From assembly GCA_030549495.1 (NCBI GenBank), contig JAUIRK010000129.1:62001-126000 (forward strand): 64,000 nt of DNA, read 5' to 3'. The notes beneath the pieces are model-generated. The model was given only the letters and a program-made list of their open reading frames with translations. It was not told where the DNA came from and made no database searches. Below, piece by piece: positions 33,857-45,340 of this stretch; the stretch's first letter is position 1; every line of letters starts with the position of its first letter. The position numbers and the translations under genes were made by a program. The stretch comes from Nectonema munidae. Its lineage: Eukaryota; Nematomorpha; Nectonematoida; Nectonematidae.

Positions 33857-34833
33857 TAGTGGTTCTTTCCAGGGAATACGTGATCCTTGGAAACCTGGAT
33901 CCCGCCTCAAAAAATGTTCATCTGCGTTCCCTGAAATTAGCAATTCTTTCCCGAGAACCCGGAAATTGTAATTGGTTTATATTCATTGATAATAATTATA
34001 AAAAGGATTTTGTGCTGTTAATTTTTTTTTAATTATAATTATAAGAGCAAACAAAGTTGAATATTTACATTGAATATAAAAAAAGCGTTTACTAAAAGAG
34101 TTGTTCAAAGACGAAATCCCAAACTAATTGGCTTACTACAATGTTTAAATTTAGGAAAAAAATATCAAAGTTTCAATAATGTGAATGATTTATTTCTGCC
34201 AGATAAAAAACTTATATATGAACATGCTCTAATTGGAATAAAAATTTTTTTTTAACAAAATTGATTCAAATAATGAATCTTCACAATCAGATGCATAAAA
34301 TAGCTTTATTGATTGCCAATCTTTGATTTTGTACGAAAAGCATTCAAAGTATAATTTAAAAAAGTGAAAGCACCACCTCTCAATCCTCAGATATTTTTTC
34401 CAGCAAAAGTTTGAAACAACAAATAAATAAGTTTGAAGCAACAGGAAGTCAATCTTCTAGCATTGCTAGAAAATGCTTTAAAAACTATCCCTTCGACTTC
34501 GGTTGAATCTGAAAGCTTTTTCAGCAACCAGTTTGTTAATAACAAAGATAAGGACTCGGCTGAGTGGAAAAAGTATTCATTGTTTTTGTTTTCTAGTTAT
34601 TATAGGGAGAGAAAATAATTTTTTTTTGCATCAAGTTTGAAATAAAAATAAAGCTTTGAGAATTTTTATAGCTCATTATATTTAGTTATTCATTTTTTGA
34701 TTAAATCACAGTAAAAATTATTAGACCATTTAAAAAAATTTCCACAAAATTCAATTCCCCGGAACTCGGGATTAATATTTTTTTCCCGTTAATTCCCGGG
34801 ACAAAAATAATAATGAAAAAAATAGAAGCACTA
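33857..34833 (+). mobile_element. hAT element, internally deleted, 977 bp
   Basis: Inverted ends are TAGTGGTTCT and, read inward from the right, TAGTGCTTCT. The subterminal blocks TTCCCGAGAACCCGG (left) and CCCGGGAATTAACGGG (right, inverted) are related. Flanking 8-mers in the interrupted element match in only five of eight positions, a worn duplication. It keeps transposase pieces from 34055 to 34618 but no zinc finger or full catalytic domain. Confidence 0.65.
34055..34618 (+). pseudogene. hAT transposase C-terminal pieces
   Basis: The first piece (34055-34255) contains RVVQRRNPKLIGLLQCLNLG, the RRN..L..LL..LN segment before the hAT C-terminus. The second (34433-34618) has LKTIPSTSVESESFFSNQFV, the hAT dimerisation signature IP.TS.ESE..FS, and ends SLFLFSSYYRERK. 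The sequence between them is out of register. It would be the multimerisation surface of the transposase; here it is a remnant. Confidence 0.75.
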
Positions 34834-35760
34834 CCTGATGTCTTATAAAAATTCCTTCTTTCACTTTCTGCTTTGACAGATTAGGAAAAAGATTCTGAAT
34901 AAATTTAAAAGCTTCACTTTCCTAGTATAGTTTTTTAACAAACTCTTTAGTTAGATCTAGTTTTATGTGCAAAGGTGGTATTAATATTTTTGACCATTCA
35001 ACTAAAGGTTCGTATTTTAAATTATAATTTCCAACGTGACAGTTGTCTTAATGGCTAGTTTTTCTTTTCATAGTGAAGCGCTGTGTCTCTACTTTCCCAA
35101 AGACGTAAGAAACAAGAATACTTTGTAAAACCTTTTTGGAGTCCTTTTAAAAATCCAATAATTTTTAAATCGCCAATCAATTCCCATAAAAATTCACTGT
35201 AATTTAAAGCAATCAAAAGTTTTTGAACGCTTTCATCATTTTCTTTTAAGTAAATAGAGTCTTCTAAAGGAATAGATGGTAATTCATTTGTATTATGTAG
35301 TAAAACACCGTTTAAACTTTTTTTTGAACTTCAATGAAAAGTCGCCAGTTTGAAGTAATCAATGGTGGGCCAATATCTTCAAAAAGCCTTTAACATCATG
35401 ACAATAACATAATTTATTAGAAACTGTGAAAAAAGTGGAAAAGTTTTCATGTCTTTTTCTCTGAGAATTTATAATAACTTCGTCATCTAATCAATCACAT
35501 TTTTTTAATCTTGAAACAAATAATTCTGCATTTGATTTAGTTAAAGATATTTATCCAATAAGATTGTTAATATCTTTCTGCTTTGGGTAATATGGATATC
35601 TTGGACGATTTGAGATTCAAAAAAATTTTTCACTTAAATCTTGAGATTTGCAGATACTTTCTTCAAGAAACCAAAAATGTTTTTGGATTAGTAAACGATG
35701 ACCGTACTAAATATATTAGTTTAGGCTACTATTTATGCTATTTTCACAGATATAGCTAAA

Positions 35761-36445
35761 TAAAACACTAGATGGAGGATTCATTTCTCTAATGTTAGAG
35801 GGTATGAATCAACTACAAACACATTATACACTCATGAAGATATAGAAAATGATTCATTTGAAGTATAGAAATAGAAATTTAGATGGTGTTAAATGCTAAG
35901 ATATATATTTTTAAATGATGATTTTTTACGATATATTTTTTATGGTGTTTTTTTAGCATACCCAACCTTACAACAAAAGCTTAAAAAATCTAATTTTTGA
36001 AAGAAGTATTATGAATATTGTTCATTTAATCAATAAGTGTGCTACATAAATTAAATGGCTGAAGAAATTCACTTAATTATAAAAAATGAAGTAAGTCAAT
36101 GGAAATTTTTTTGACGTTTATAAACAGGCGTGGCCTAATTGCTTAGAGTTTAGCTTCAAATGCGACACAATTGATGAAAGATTTTTGTTTTGATTTACGT
36201 GGCATAAGATTTCGTAGTTTTGACAATGTGCCTAATATCTCTGGAATTTACAATGGTCTGCAATACACTGACGTATTTTGTTGCTTTTGCAAGACACTCT
36301 TTTAATCTTATTAAAACATCAACTTAAAACCTATTTGTGCTGGGCTAAATTTTTTCGCTTAAATGCTGGTTGGCGTAAAGTACCCCTCCTCCTCCCCCTT
36401 ATTCTCAAATATTAATAAGTATTTATAAATATTTTTAATGTTATA
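35761..36445. other. AT-rich stretch, nothing recognised
   Basis: Short scraps only. No exon, domain or element end is convincing. Confidence 0.4.
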
Positions 36446-36600
36446 TATATATATTTCAAAAAATCAATCAAACCTGTCAAAAAATTGATTGATATATGCC
36501 AGCTCATCTCAAAAAGGAACTTTTTATTTAAATAATTATATAAAGTTTTTACACATATTACCCATTTTCAAGTATGCTGAATTAAGTGGTGATCTTCTTT
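36446..36600 (-). repeat. Inverted single unit of the 147-bp repeat
   Basis: The reverse complement follows the unit at 50607-50972: ATGAACATCACCACT-like start, AGTATACTTGAAA, ATGTGTAAAAA, GAGATGAGCTGGCATATAT, then TCAATTTTTTGACAGG and TTTGATTGATTTT. One unit is present here against about two and a half in the array near 50.6 kb. Confidence 0.65.
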
Positions 36601-36689
36601 TAAAAATGGCGAATATTTTTTACTCCTAGTGAAATATCAATAAATAGATCATTTTATTAATTATACCTTTATTAATTTGAGTTAAAACC

Positions 36690-39600
36690 AACATTTTTAA
36701 ATACCTACTTAAATCTCCTAAACTCATAGTCAACCATCACATTCACACGCTAATCTTTGTAAAACCATTACATCGCTAATGCCAGAAATGTCTAAAACAC
36801 AACCACTTGAATAAATGCAAAGCTGCATCACGCAATTGCCCTCAATGCGGCAATCGAGGCCACTCTATATCAGAGTGCATTTTTAAAAATGTTTCGATAA
36901 AACTCTCCTTAAATTGCCACAATCACCATAACGCTACTTCCAAACTATCCGAATTGCAAATTCAACATGCACAGCATATCCAAAATTAACACAACCTTCT
37001 AATAAGCAAATTTCTATGCTAAATTTACTCCACATAAATCTCAATCACTCTAGTGCCACTTGGGCAAAGCTATATAACATTCTAATTTCTTTGAATTTGA
37101 AAAACTTCTTTGATGTTATATCCATTAACGAACCATCCAAAATTTCTCTTTTAATATGCCTAATTACTTACTATATCAAACTTCACCTTTATCCTTTTAT
37201 TCTGCATGCATCTTCATAAAGTCAACCGTTCATTACATGCAATTACCACGATTCTCTTCCAACAATTTTACTTTGTTCTTGTACACAGCAAACATCAACA
37301 TCTTCTTTTCGCAACCATTTACTCTCTTCCTACAGACCCATTAGGCATTCCTTCTTATTTCTCCCGATCACTAACTCTTGCTATATCCACATTGCGTCAA
37401 CATATCATTCAATTATCTCAACTGACTACAACGTTCGATCACACATCTTGGACCACAAACAAAATCCCGAGGAGAACAAGTCATTAATTTCCAATGCTCT
37501 AACAACCTATATTTCGCTGATAAAAGCCCTACATATCTCGCATTGACCTCACAATAATCACTTCAATTAGTCACAATCTCATATCTAATTGGTCGATCTC
37601 TTTCATCGCATAAGCTTCAAATCACTCCTTTATAACTTTTCAGCTTCTCTATCAAAAGCTATAACAACACTATAAAAAACAACACAACTTAATGGCTCAC
37701 GATCTCAACACTCACTGCACTTTCTCCTCTCTCACATCTATTGATAAAGCGGCATTATCCCTCAATGATCATGTTTAACATTCCATCTTTTCCTCTACTC
37801 CTATCAACTCATTTCCTAAAAGAACACATACCTATTTTGGACACCTAAACTAACCTGTTAAAGAACAAACTGAAACGCATCATTAAAACCTTAAGAAAAT
37901 CCGTGCTAAAAAGAATGCATGGGTAAAATTCACCAGTCAGCACTCAAACAATCAATGAAACATCATCAATTGGCTAACTAAAAAGAAAAAACTTTCTACA
38001 CTCCTTGAAACAATACTTCCCTGCTCAACCGAACATATGATACACTACAACCCTCCGTTTCTATCCAAAATCTTTCCCCTTGACTCGACCTCTTCCCACC
38101 TCCCCTTCCACCACACAATCCGAGAACATGTTAAAAATATCATACACTCCATCGAAAACCCTACCTTCCCTCCAATTACTCTAAACGAATTAAAAACAAC
38201 AGTAATCAAATGCTTCATCTAGCTTCGATCTTATATCAGAATAACACATTATCGGTAAAGTTATGCTCATTCCTAAACCCAATAAAGATTCAAGCTCCAT
38301 TTAAAATTGGTAACCAATCACCCTACTACGCATCCTAGGCAAAGTTTTGGAAAAAAACATTCGCAAACGTTTAGTCCACTACATCCTATCCCTAAACCTC
38401 ATCCATCACTCGCAATTTGCATGCCTTCTTAACAAAAATACGGAAACAGTCTTTTCTTCACTAACTACCTACCTTAACTTTTCCATTTCTAGACAGAAAA
38501 CTTCTTCTACAATTTTCCTAGACATAGACAATGCTTTCAACTCAGCCTGCCATCCTGCCATCATCACAAACCTTGCTCACAAATAATTTTTTCCTTAGAT
38601 CATCAAACTTATAATTTCATACCTTTCAAAGCGCCATCTCATTTTCCGATATCGAGCTTCCCTTTGCATCCATAAGCTAACCCTTTCGACTCCCCAAGGA
38701 GGATGGCTCTTCGATATTCTCTGGCTAGTTCTCATAGACTATTTTCTCGATTTCATCTACACCCCCACAGACTTCTCTTAATGTTTTTCAAATGACATAC
38801 TATTCACTTTCACCAGCAACTCTCAACAAAAAACCTCATCAAATCCTCTTCATTTATATTAAAGTTACATTAAAGAGCACGAACTAAATTCAACTCTAGC
38901 AAAACCAGCCTCATTCACTTCACACGCAAAGACACAGAACATTTACTCTTTCATTTAAATACTACAAGTTCTATACCTGCCTCAAAGACTATCAAATATC
39001 TAGGAATTAACCCCCAGACCAATCTAAAATCTTCAATTCATTTGAAAAAAATATACCAAAAACTCTCAGCCACCCTTTTTTCAATTAAAAGCGCTATCTC
39101 TTATAAATGGGGCCTCCGTCACAAACACACCAAATACATATACTCATCCTTAATCCTACCAGTAATTCAATACGGAATTCTTTCATGAGACATCTCCTTA
39201 AAACACCCTACAACGGGTCTGACTTTTTACTCAAACTTCAGTAAATAGATGCGTAGATTACTCAGATTCTTATTAAAAATATTTGAAAAATAAAAATTTT
39301 AATCAATTTATGTGTTTATTTGTTTTTTTATATTTGCTTTCTACATTTTAAAAATTTTCGATTTGTTTTTAAGTTTTTTATATTTTCTTTCATAAAACTA
39401 CTCCAGTCTTATTAGGATAAAGTTGGAGCAGTTTAGAAAGAAAAACTGTTAAAACTCAAAAAACTTTGAGAAAAGAAAATTAAAAAGACTGCACAATAAA
39501 TCTTTCAATTTTAATTTTTTTTTTAATTTTTAAATTCTTATTTTTTTAAATGAAAAATGATTTTCTTGTATGAGGTTAGTAGAGTTTGGGTAAAAAGTCA

Positions 39601-41070
39601 GACCGCCACACAACCGTCTACTTTCTTAACAAAATATACCGTCTCTGCCTACTTTGTATCACCAACTCATATCGTACAACTTCCACACAATGCCTAGAAA
39701 TTCTAACAAACACTCTACCATTACAACTTCAACTTTAAAAAACTGTTATTAATCGCTTCATCTTGACATAAAACAACTTACTTCCCCCTTTCTTACGATC
39801 ACATCCTATACCCCTACCCCATCCTATTCTTTCTACTATACTCTATTAGCAAAATTCTCACGAAATATTGCTAACTACCTAGTTCATCCCTCTATACACC
39901 CATCACTTTTAAGTCACCCATCTGCCATTTAAAACCTCTATATGCAAAAACAATTTTTTTTGCAAAACAATCAATTTTACACTTTCTCTCTAACTCTTCA
40001 TCAACCTACCTACATATTAGACGCCTCAAAAAAAACTCTAAGGGCTTCCTTTGGTTACGCCTTCTTGAAAAGCTCTACTACTCGCCCCTTTCACCTCCAT
40101 TGCTCTCAATTAAATCCTCTACTTTCCATCTCCGAATGCGAAATCGTCAGCCTTTTACACGACTGCATTACAATTAGCGACAACCTTAACTACCTTCTTC
40201 TACATTTTAGCATCGCTTTCTTAATCGGGGCACAAACATAATTCACGATCTCTCTCTATCACATAACCTCCCCTTTCCCTCCTTCCAATCGCCTCTTCCC
40301 TAATCAATCTTATAAAATATTTACACATACACCTATGCTGATGCCCTGCTCATCTAAAGATACGAGAAAACTTCCTCGTTGACCAGTTAACTTCAAATTT
40401 ACACACAACCTCTCACATCCCTCTCATCAACTCCTTACCTATCAAAATCTTTCTAATGCACATTCACTTATCTTTTCTACAAAAATGGCAGATGTCCATA
40501 TCTTCATCTCGAAATCCACTAATCTTCTCTTTTCGACATATCAGAACAATACATGCACCTTTCAAAAACAAAAAATTTACACCGCAGCGTCCAATTATTC
40601 GTTGGCTATCAGACCACTGCCCATGCAAAGTATATGTCTTCCGAATTAAAGTTAGCCAAAGTCCATACTGACGTTTCCGTTATGACGCAATGGAAACGTC
40701 ATAATACCTCATCTTTATATGTCAAATCTTCTCTTATCTCTTATTTCTTCTAAGAAGCTACCTTTCCTTGCTTAATAGATCACCATTAGCTCTCTCAGAT
40801 CTTCTGTTACACCTAACATTACAAAATCCCTTTCAACCCTCCTTGACACCATTGAAATAACTCTCGTCACCGTTGAAAACCCTATGACAAACTAATCCGC
40901 CTCCTTTTAACATTCGTAACTCCTCCCTATCTTTACCAATATCTCCATCTCCCTTAACCAACCCTCAAGCTTACGCGAGCCGCTCAACACACGATGGAAA
41001 GTGCCTTGAAATCTATCTACCCCCTCTCCCCTGTCGTGATTTTACTGCTCCTACTCTATTTTTAAATACA
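36690..41070 (+). mobile_element. C-rich LINE with RNase H, copy 2, split by a MITE
   Basis: Same family and orientation as the copy at 25325-31540. In order it has zinc knuckles (CLKHNHLNKC and CPQCGNRGHSISEC, 36790-36890), the start of the endonuclease (LLHINLNHSSATWAKL and DVISINEPSK, 37016-37140), reverse transcriptase (KVLEKNIRKRLVHYI, SQFACLLNKNTETVFS, TIFLDIDNAFNSACHP, STPQGGWLFD, 38340-38720), worn RNase H (YILDASKKTLRA, SISECEIVSLL, 40010-40160), and the shared 3' block GGAAAGTGCCTTGAAATC. The active-site region reads SNDILF where copy 1 has SDDLLF. Stops and frameshifts are frequent, so this copy is older or less constrained than copy 1. The C-rich, G-poor plus strand is equally marked. 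Confidence 0.82.
39215..39609. mobile_element. 395-bp MITE inside LINE copy 2
   Basis: The ends carry a nearly perfect 22-bp inverted repeat: GGTCTGACTTTTTACTCAAA at 39216 and its inverse ending GTAAAAAGTCAGACC at 39604. The AT-rich, non-coding interior contrasts with the C-rich LINE on both sides. ACAAC flanks it at 39210-39214 and 39610-39614, a candidate 5-bp duplication. The superfamily is not certain from the ends alone. Confidence 0.8.
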
Positions 41071-42383
41071 GAGCATCTAGAATTTGTTTACACCTTCTCC
41101 CGTGTAGGGACGTCATATATGTATCCGAAAGATTTAATTCAGCCAATTTTGTACAATTAATTTTTTAGTATTATATTTTTTATTGTCCTCTTTGAATTCG
41201 ATGGTTAGCATGAATTTGAGTTTATTTCGTTAATTCTTTGAAAGAATTTCTCCTAACAAATAATACTATTTTCTCTAGTCCATTTCTTTTGTATTTAGCC
41301 GTTAGAAGTTTCTCAAATAAACATTTTTTTTATTTAGAATGAGGCGATAAAACTACGTGAAATTTTGTAATCCTTTATGAAAGTTAAGCACATTCAAAGA
41401 TTTCACTAATATTTGATATAAAACTACTTATTTTTAATTTCAAAAAATATACTCAAAAATTCAAAATAAATATAAAAAAATAAAAATAAATTAAAAAAAA
41501 ATAAAACCTTTTGCTAAATTTGATTAGTTTATTAAGGGCCGTAGTTTCAAAAATTTTGAAAAATTTGAAATAATTTAAATCTAGAGATAAATTATGATTG
41601 ATTCATGAGAACATATCCGTAGCACCAAAGATGACTTGAGAATTAATGGAAATTGAAAAGAAAATCATAGAATCACGTATAGTGTAAAGAAAAATGTATA
41701 AAATACAAAATAATATTGTCATAACCAAAAGAATTTGAATCTAAAAAATTGTCATATATTGATTCACTATATTTTTGACATTGTTTTGGCCAATTTATTT
41801 TTCTAATTTTGTTGCAGTTTGTAATGCCCATTTTCTAGATATTTCCTTTATTATATTTTCCCATTCTCATTTTTAAATAGATGACTTCATTTAATATTAA
41901 ATTAGCGTTTCAGTTCTGTAAGTTATGCTACTACTACTTCCTTTTAGTGATTTTATTTTTTTCCTTTCAAATTGATATCGTTTTTTATCTCATATTTTCA
42001 CAGATGGATCTAGAAGTATATTATAGGGGGTCTGGGAATATTTCAATCTTCATTAAAGTTGAGAAAGTATAGTATATATCTTACTTATCAATTCCTATTT
42101 TAATGTCAATAACATCTGATTTACATGTTTAACATGTATTACAAAAGCTGGATAGAAGGTGAAAATCCTCCCCTTTAAACTTTGCTTCTAGTAATGAGCA
42201 TCTAATCAACATTTTTTTACGATATTATTCCTTTTAAGCCGCATTTGTAACTTTGTGAGGTATTCTATTTTTATTCTTAATTTGAAGTTTTCTAGTTGAT
42301 TTCATATAAACTCTATTTGGCTTGATGTATGATGTCAAAATTATTATTTGTCAATCATAATTCTATTTTTTATATGTCTGCTC
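41071..42383. other. AT-rich stretch, nothing recognised
   Basis: No gene or element end was recognised. The 63-codon frame at 41881-42072 is low-complexity and hydrophobic. Confidence 0.45.
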
Positions 42384-42682
42384 CAGTGCCCGCGCTAAAG
42401 CTAAATTTCAAGGGGGGCTGAAATGGGGCAAAGAAACACATTTGCAAAAAATTTATTTCCTATATTACTTTGCTGAAAAGCATGAAGTACTTCTGTATAG
42501 AAATCTCATATTATACATACACATACACCAGCATTTATATAAGATTATTGTGTACAATTTTTGCCTATTTATTTTTCCTTTAAAAAGTGCATGGGGCAAA
42601 ACCAAAAATTTTAGGGGGGCAAAGATTAATACAGGGGGGGGGGGGCACGTGCCCCAAAATTATATAGGTAGCGCGGGCACTG
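42384..42682. mobile_element. hAT-type MITE, 299 bp
   Basis: Starts CAGTGCCCGCGCTA and ends TAGCGCGGGCACTG, a perfect 14-bp inverted repeat with hAT-type CAGTG tips. The interior is non-coding and holds runs of G, including a twelve-G run at 42634-42645 next to CACGTGCCCC. The flanking 8-mers do not match cleanly (only GCTC is shared), so the duplication has decayed. Confidence 0.8.
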
Positions 42683-43236
42683 GGCTCTCAATTTCATATT
42701 TCTAATGACTGATATAAAAAATTGATTTATTTTATATACGTAAATGATCAAGGAGGTTATCATGTAAACGGTGTGCGCATAATAATGTGAGGTTAACACA
42801 GTCTTATTTTTAAATGTTTAATTTCATCATATTGAGCGAAATTTTTACAGTTAAAATCATCGGAAAAATTCACTTCTAAATATTTCACCCATGTCAAACC
42901 TGAAAATTATGTCTAATTTGTTCAGCCACAATGGAACCTAAAAATCGTCTGCTTAAGTTATATAAAAACTCTTTTAGAAAGAAAGTAGACTATAGAAAAC
43001 TAATGCCAAAGAGGGTTAAACGTGATTATATTGAGCCTTTCACAATCTATATAGATTGTGTGTATATTAAAAATGTAATAGTATGTTTTGTTAGATTTTT
43101 GCGAGTGTTATTAGATTCTGCCAATCATATGATATGCATGACACTAACGCATATCTACTTATGTTCGCATTTCAAATTTTTTAGCATGTATAGGCTTTAA
43201 CTAAGGCAGACTATTTATTGATTTTAAGGTACTTTT
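42683..43236. other. Unassigned stretch with a basic open frame
   Basis: The 89-codon frame at 42931-43200 begins MEPKNRLLKLYKNSFRKK and stays Lys/Arg-rich to about residue 35, then turns AT-rich. A GT at about 43059 could be a splice donor, making the first 40 codons a candidate exon. I recognise no family. Confidence 0.3.
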
Positions 43237-43248
43237 ATATGAAATTAC

Positions 43249-43740
43249 CTCATATTAAATCCTTAATGACTGTTTATGCCGAGGTGGAAAATGAAAATGA
43301 GCACTCATTTCCCTATAAAATACCTCATATGGCACATGCGTCTCTTACCGCCTCTGAACAATAAGTCTCCTGATCTGCCTTCACGCGGCGGGTCGTTTAA
43401 AACTAAATGATCTTGAGGCAAAAGCGAGTAACAGGCGCTTTAACCTCGTGTAGCTCCGGTGGATCAAGCTCGTTAGCTTTGGACAGCAGTTGTTCTAGGA
43501 GAAAATAACTCTGATTCCAAATTAGCACTGCCTTGTGGGCTAAGTACTTGGTTGTACAAAGGCTAAAGGTTTCCAGTCCTGAATACAAACACTGGTTGGC
43601 GTCAGGAAGGCCATACGGCTTGTAAAAATTCTGCTCCAATTTACTTTGCAATGATCCAAAACTCTATAGGACAGCAACCTATAGAGAAACAGGATCAAGC
43701 CATCGACCCCCATTTAGGGGATAAGATGATGAAGAAGAAG
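43249..43740 (+). mobile_element. Composite retroposon with RTE LINE tail
   Basis: A 492-bp insert lies between exact 12-bp direct repeats ATATGAAATTAC (43237-43248 and 43741-43752). Its last 70-75 bases match the 3' end of the RTE LINE at 16571-16640, including GAGAAACAGGATCAAGCCAT, CGACCCCC, TTAGGGGATAAGATGATG and the GAAGAAG tail. The remaining 400 bases do not match that LINE. The middle contains TCAGGAAGGCCATACGGC, a block of the kind common in SINEs mobilised by RTE elements. A weak A-box-like GGGCTAAGTACTTGG (about 43537) and B-box-like GGTTTCCAGTCC (about 43569) could be Pol III signals. It is either a SINE parasitic on the LINE or a deeply rearranged LINE copy. The minus frame at 43403-43651 appears incidental. 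Confidence 0.75.
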
Positions 43741-43752
43741 ATATGAAATTAC

Positions 43753-44319
43753 TTAATTTCGTCCATTTTTTGTCATGAATTTGTTGAATAACATATAATG
43801 ACTATGATATCTGCTTTATTTGCCTGATATTGAAAAATTGCTGGATAGCAACTAGAAATCATGTATAGACCTGCTCAAAATATCAGTTTGTAGCTCATAG
43901 CTTGGCAAGTAGTAATTTTGTTCTGTTATACACTTCTAGTCCTATCTTTTTGTTACTAGATGAAATTATGCTACGCCAACATTCATTCAAAAAATGCTTT
44001 TTGAATGAATAATGTATACGGCAAAGTGAGAAAATTTATTGATGAATATCATTTTACACTTCCCACTTAACTACACTCATCTTCTTTACCAATTTTTTAT
44101 GAAAGTCTGAAAAGAAGCATCGAGGCACAAAATTATTGCCTTTCATCAATAATATTTTTTACTCCTTTACTTTCTACATTATACTTTATTACTTTGCTCA
44201 GTTTCTTTCTTACACTTTCTTAATTCATTTATTTTTCACCTTGACCATACTAATCCCATGATTCCTATTTACTTTTAGTTACTTGTTAATAAATCTGCAC
44301 TAGTTCTTTTTATCAGACC
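43753..44319. other. AT-rich stretch, nothing recognised
   Basis: Only the hairpin at 43981-44010 stands out. Confidence 0.45.
43981..44010. repeat. Perfect 13-bp hairpin
   Basis: ATTCATTCAAAAA and TTTTTGAATGAAT are perfect inverse copies separated by ATGC. Pairing extends outward with one mismatch. There is no associated gene or U-tract that would make it a terminator. Confidence 0.8.
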
Positions 44320-44455
44320 ACTGATATATGTTCCAATATACACACTATTATAATTTTTAAGAGTGTATCTAGTTATAAGTTAAAGACATTAAATATAAAA
44401 ATTTTATTGCAAAAAATTTATATTTGGTTTTGATTGACAGTTTTTGACACGAGAA
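44320..44455 (-). repeat. Dispersed repeat, uninterrupted copy
   Basis: The reverse complement aligns along its length with 52530-52654 plus 53101-53120. Shared blocks are TGTCAAAAACTGTCAATCAA, AAAATTTTTATAT, AATGTCT, GATACACTCTT and TATATTGGAACA. This copy lacks the 446-bp element found at 52655-53100, so it preserves the pre-insertion arrangement. Confidence 0.8.
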
Positions 44456-45081
44456 AATGATTCTCTTGGAAAACAAACAGTTGCATTGACTATTCCATAC
44501 GTCATGTTGTAAACAAAATTTGAAGTATATTTTCTCTTCTAATTTGTTTTTGTGTAAAAAGTTTAGGAATATATGTGTAATGTGTTTCATTGTTATTTTT
44601 GCACAGTGTATTATAATTCACACATTTTCATGCACATTAATAATGTTTTTAACAAATATTTCATATTTGTCATTTCAATTTGTCTTTAAAATGTTGGTCA
44701 AGGTCTATATATAATATATATGCGTTCTGCGCAAATGTTTCTTCACTTACTCGCCTTCTCCTGTGTTTGCCCACCCTCTTAAGCTTATTATATATCATGC
44801 AAAATGTACCTTAGTAATTGAGAAGATATACCTTACAAAGTTGTATACAATGCACCTAAACGTATCCATGCAAAATGTAAAATCCACTTTAAAATCGTTT
44901 TAAAGCTTGCGGTTTTAATTAACTATTTACATATAAACGTCATAACCGGTAATTTGATAGCTAAATTTCCCACTACGATAAATGAGAACCTCATCTCTTA
45001 TTTTTATCTATGGAAACACATTATTTAAGGGCGTTTAGCTAATTTGTCCCAATCTTTTCAAATTAATTCCTTTTATAACCA
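44456..45081. other. AT-rich stretch, nothing recognised
   Basis: No gene or element end is convincing. Confidence 0.4.
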
Positions 45082-45130
45082 GGGTTGGGAGTCGGAGTCG
45101 CTATTTTAAAAAGTTTAGGAGTTCGAATCT
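45082..45130. mobile_element. GGGTTGGGAGTCGG element end
   Basis: CAGGGTTGGGAGTCGGAGTC resembles an element terminus. Related pieces are at 4748-4800 and, inverted, ending CCAACCCTG at 58025 with GGAGTAGGAGTAGG at 57958. The 57958-58025 pair could be a short complete copy. No target duplications were identified. Confidence 0.4.
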
Positions 45131-45174
45131 GCGTTCGTTTTTTAAACTTTAAAAAAAATAATTTTTTAAGTGTT

Positions 45175-45314
45175 TTAACCCATTTACGACCAAGCAAAGC
45201 AGACGATATCTAAAAAAAAACGCAGACGATTTATATTCAAAGTCATTGAAAAAAGCAGACTAAGATGAAATTACTTATGTTCCAAAATAGGAACATTGGT
45301 CGTAAATGGGTTAA
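45175..45314 (+). mobile_element. TTAA-type MITE, 140 bp, first of an inverted pair
   Basis: TTAA occurs at both ends, with a perfect inverted repeat CCCATTTACGACCAA / TTGGTCGTAAATGGG. The interior has AGCAGACGATAT and CGCAGACGATTTAT repeats. Along its full length it is the near-identical inverse of 45341-45478, so both copies are young. Confidence 0.85.
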
Positions 45315-45340
45315 CCCTTTACCATGGTATTTAATTGAAG

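Larger units (their letters stand above)
33600..35760 (-). mobile_element. Fossil of an unnamed multicopy protein family
   Basis: On the minus strand, readable blocks in order include AELFVSRLKKCD, NWRLFIEVQKKSLNGVLLHN, ELIGDLKIIGFLKGLQKG, FTKYSCFLRLWESRD, PPLHIKLDLTKEFVKK, AWMNFIQISKIFLGNY and GDYKWSLIIDRRMEYK. I recognise this block order from uncharacterised, many-copied proteins of arthropods and cnidarians but cannot assign a superfamily. It is broken throughout, with many breaks, and a hAT element (33857-34833) sits inside it. The copy looks old. No terminal repeats were found. Confidence 0.6.

Noticed and set aside
43403-43651. 82-codon minus-strand frame ending ...TRFCLKII
   Set aside because: Lies inside the composite retroposon; no family match, best explained as incidental.
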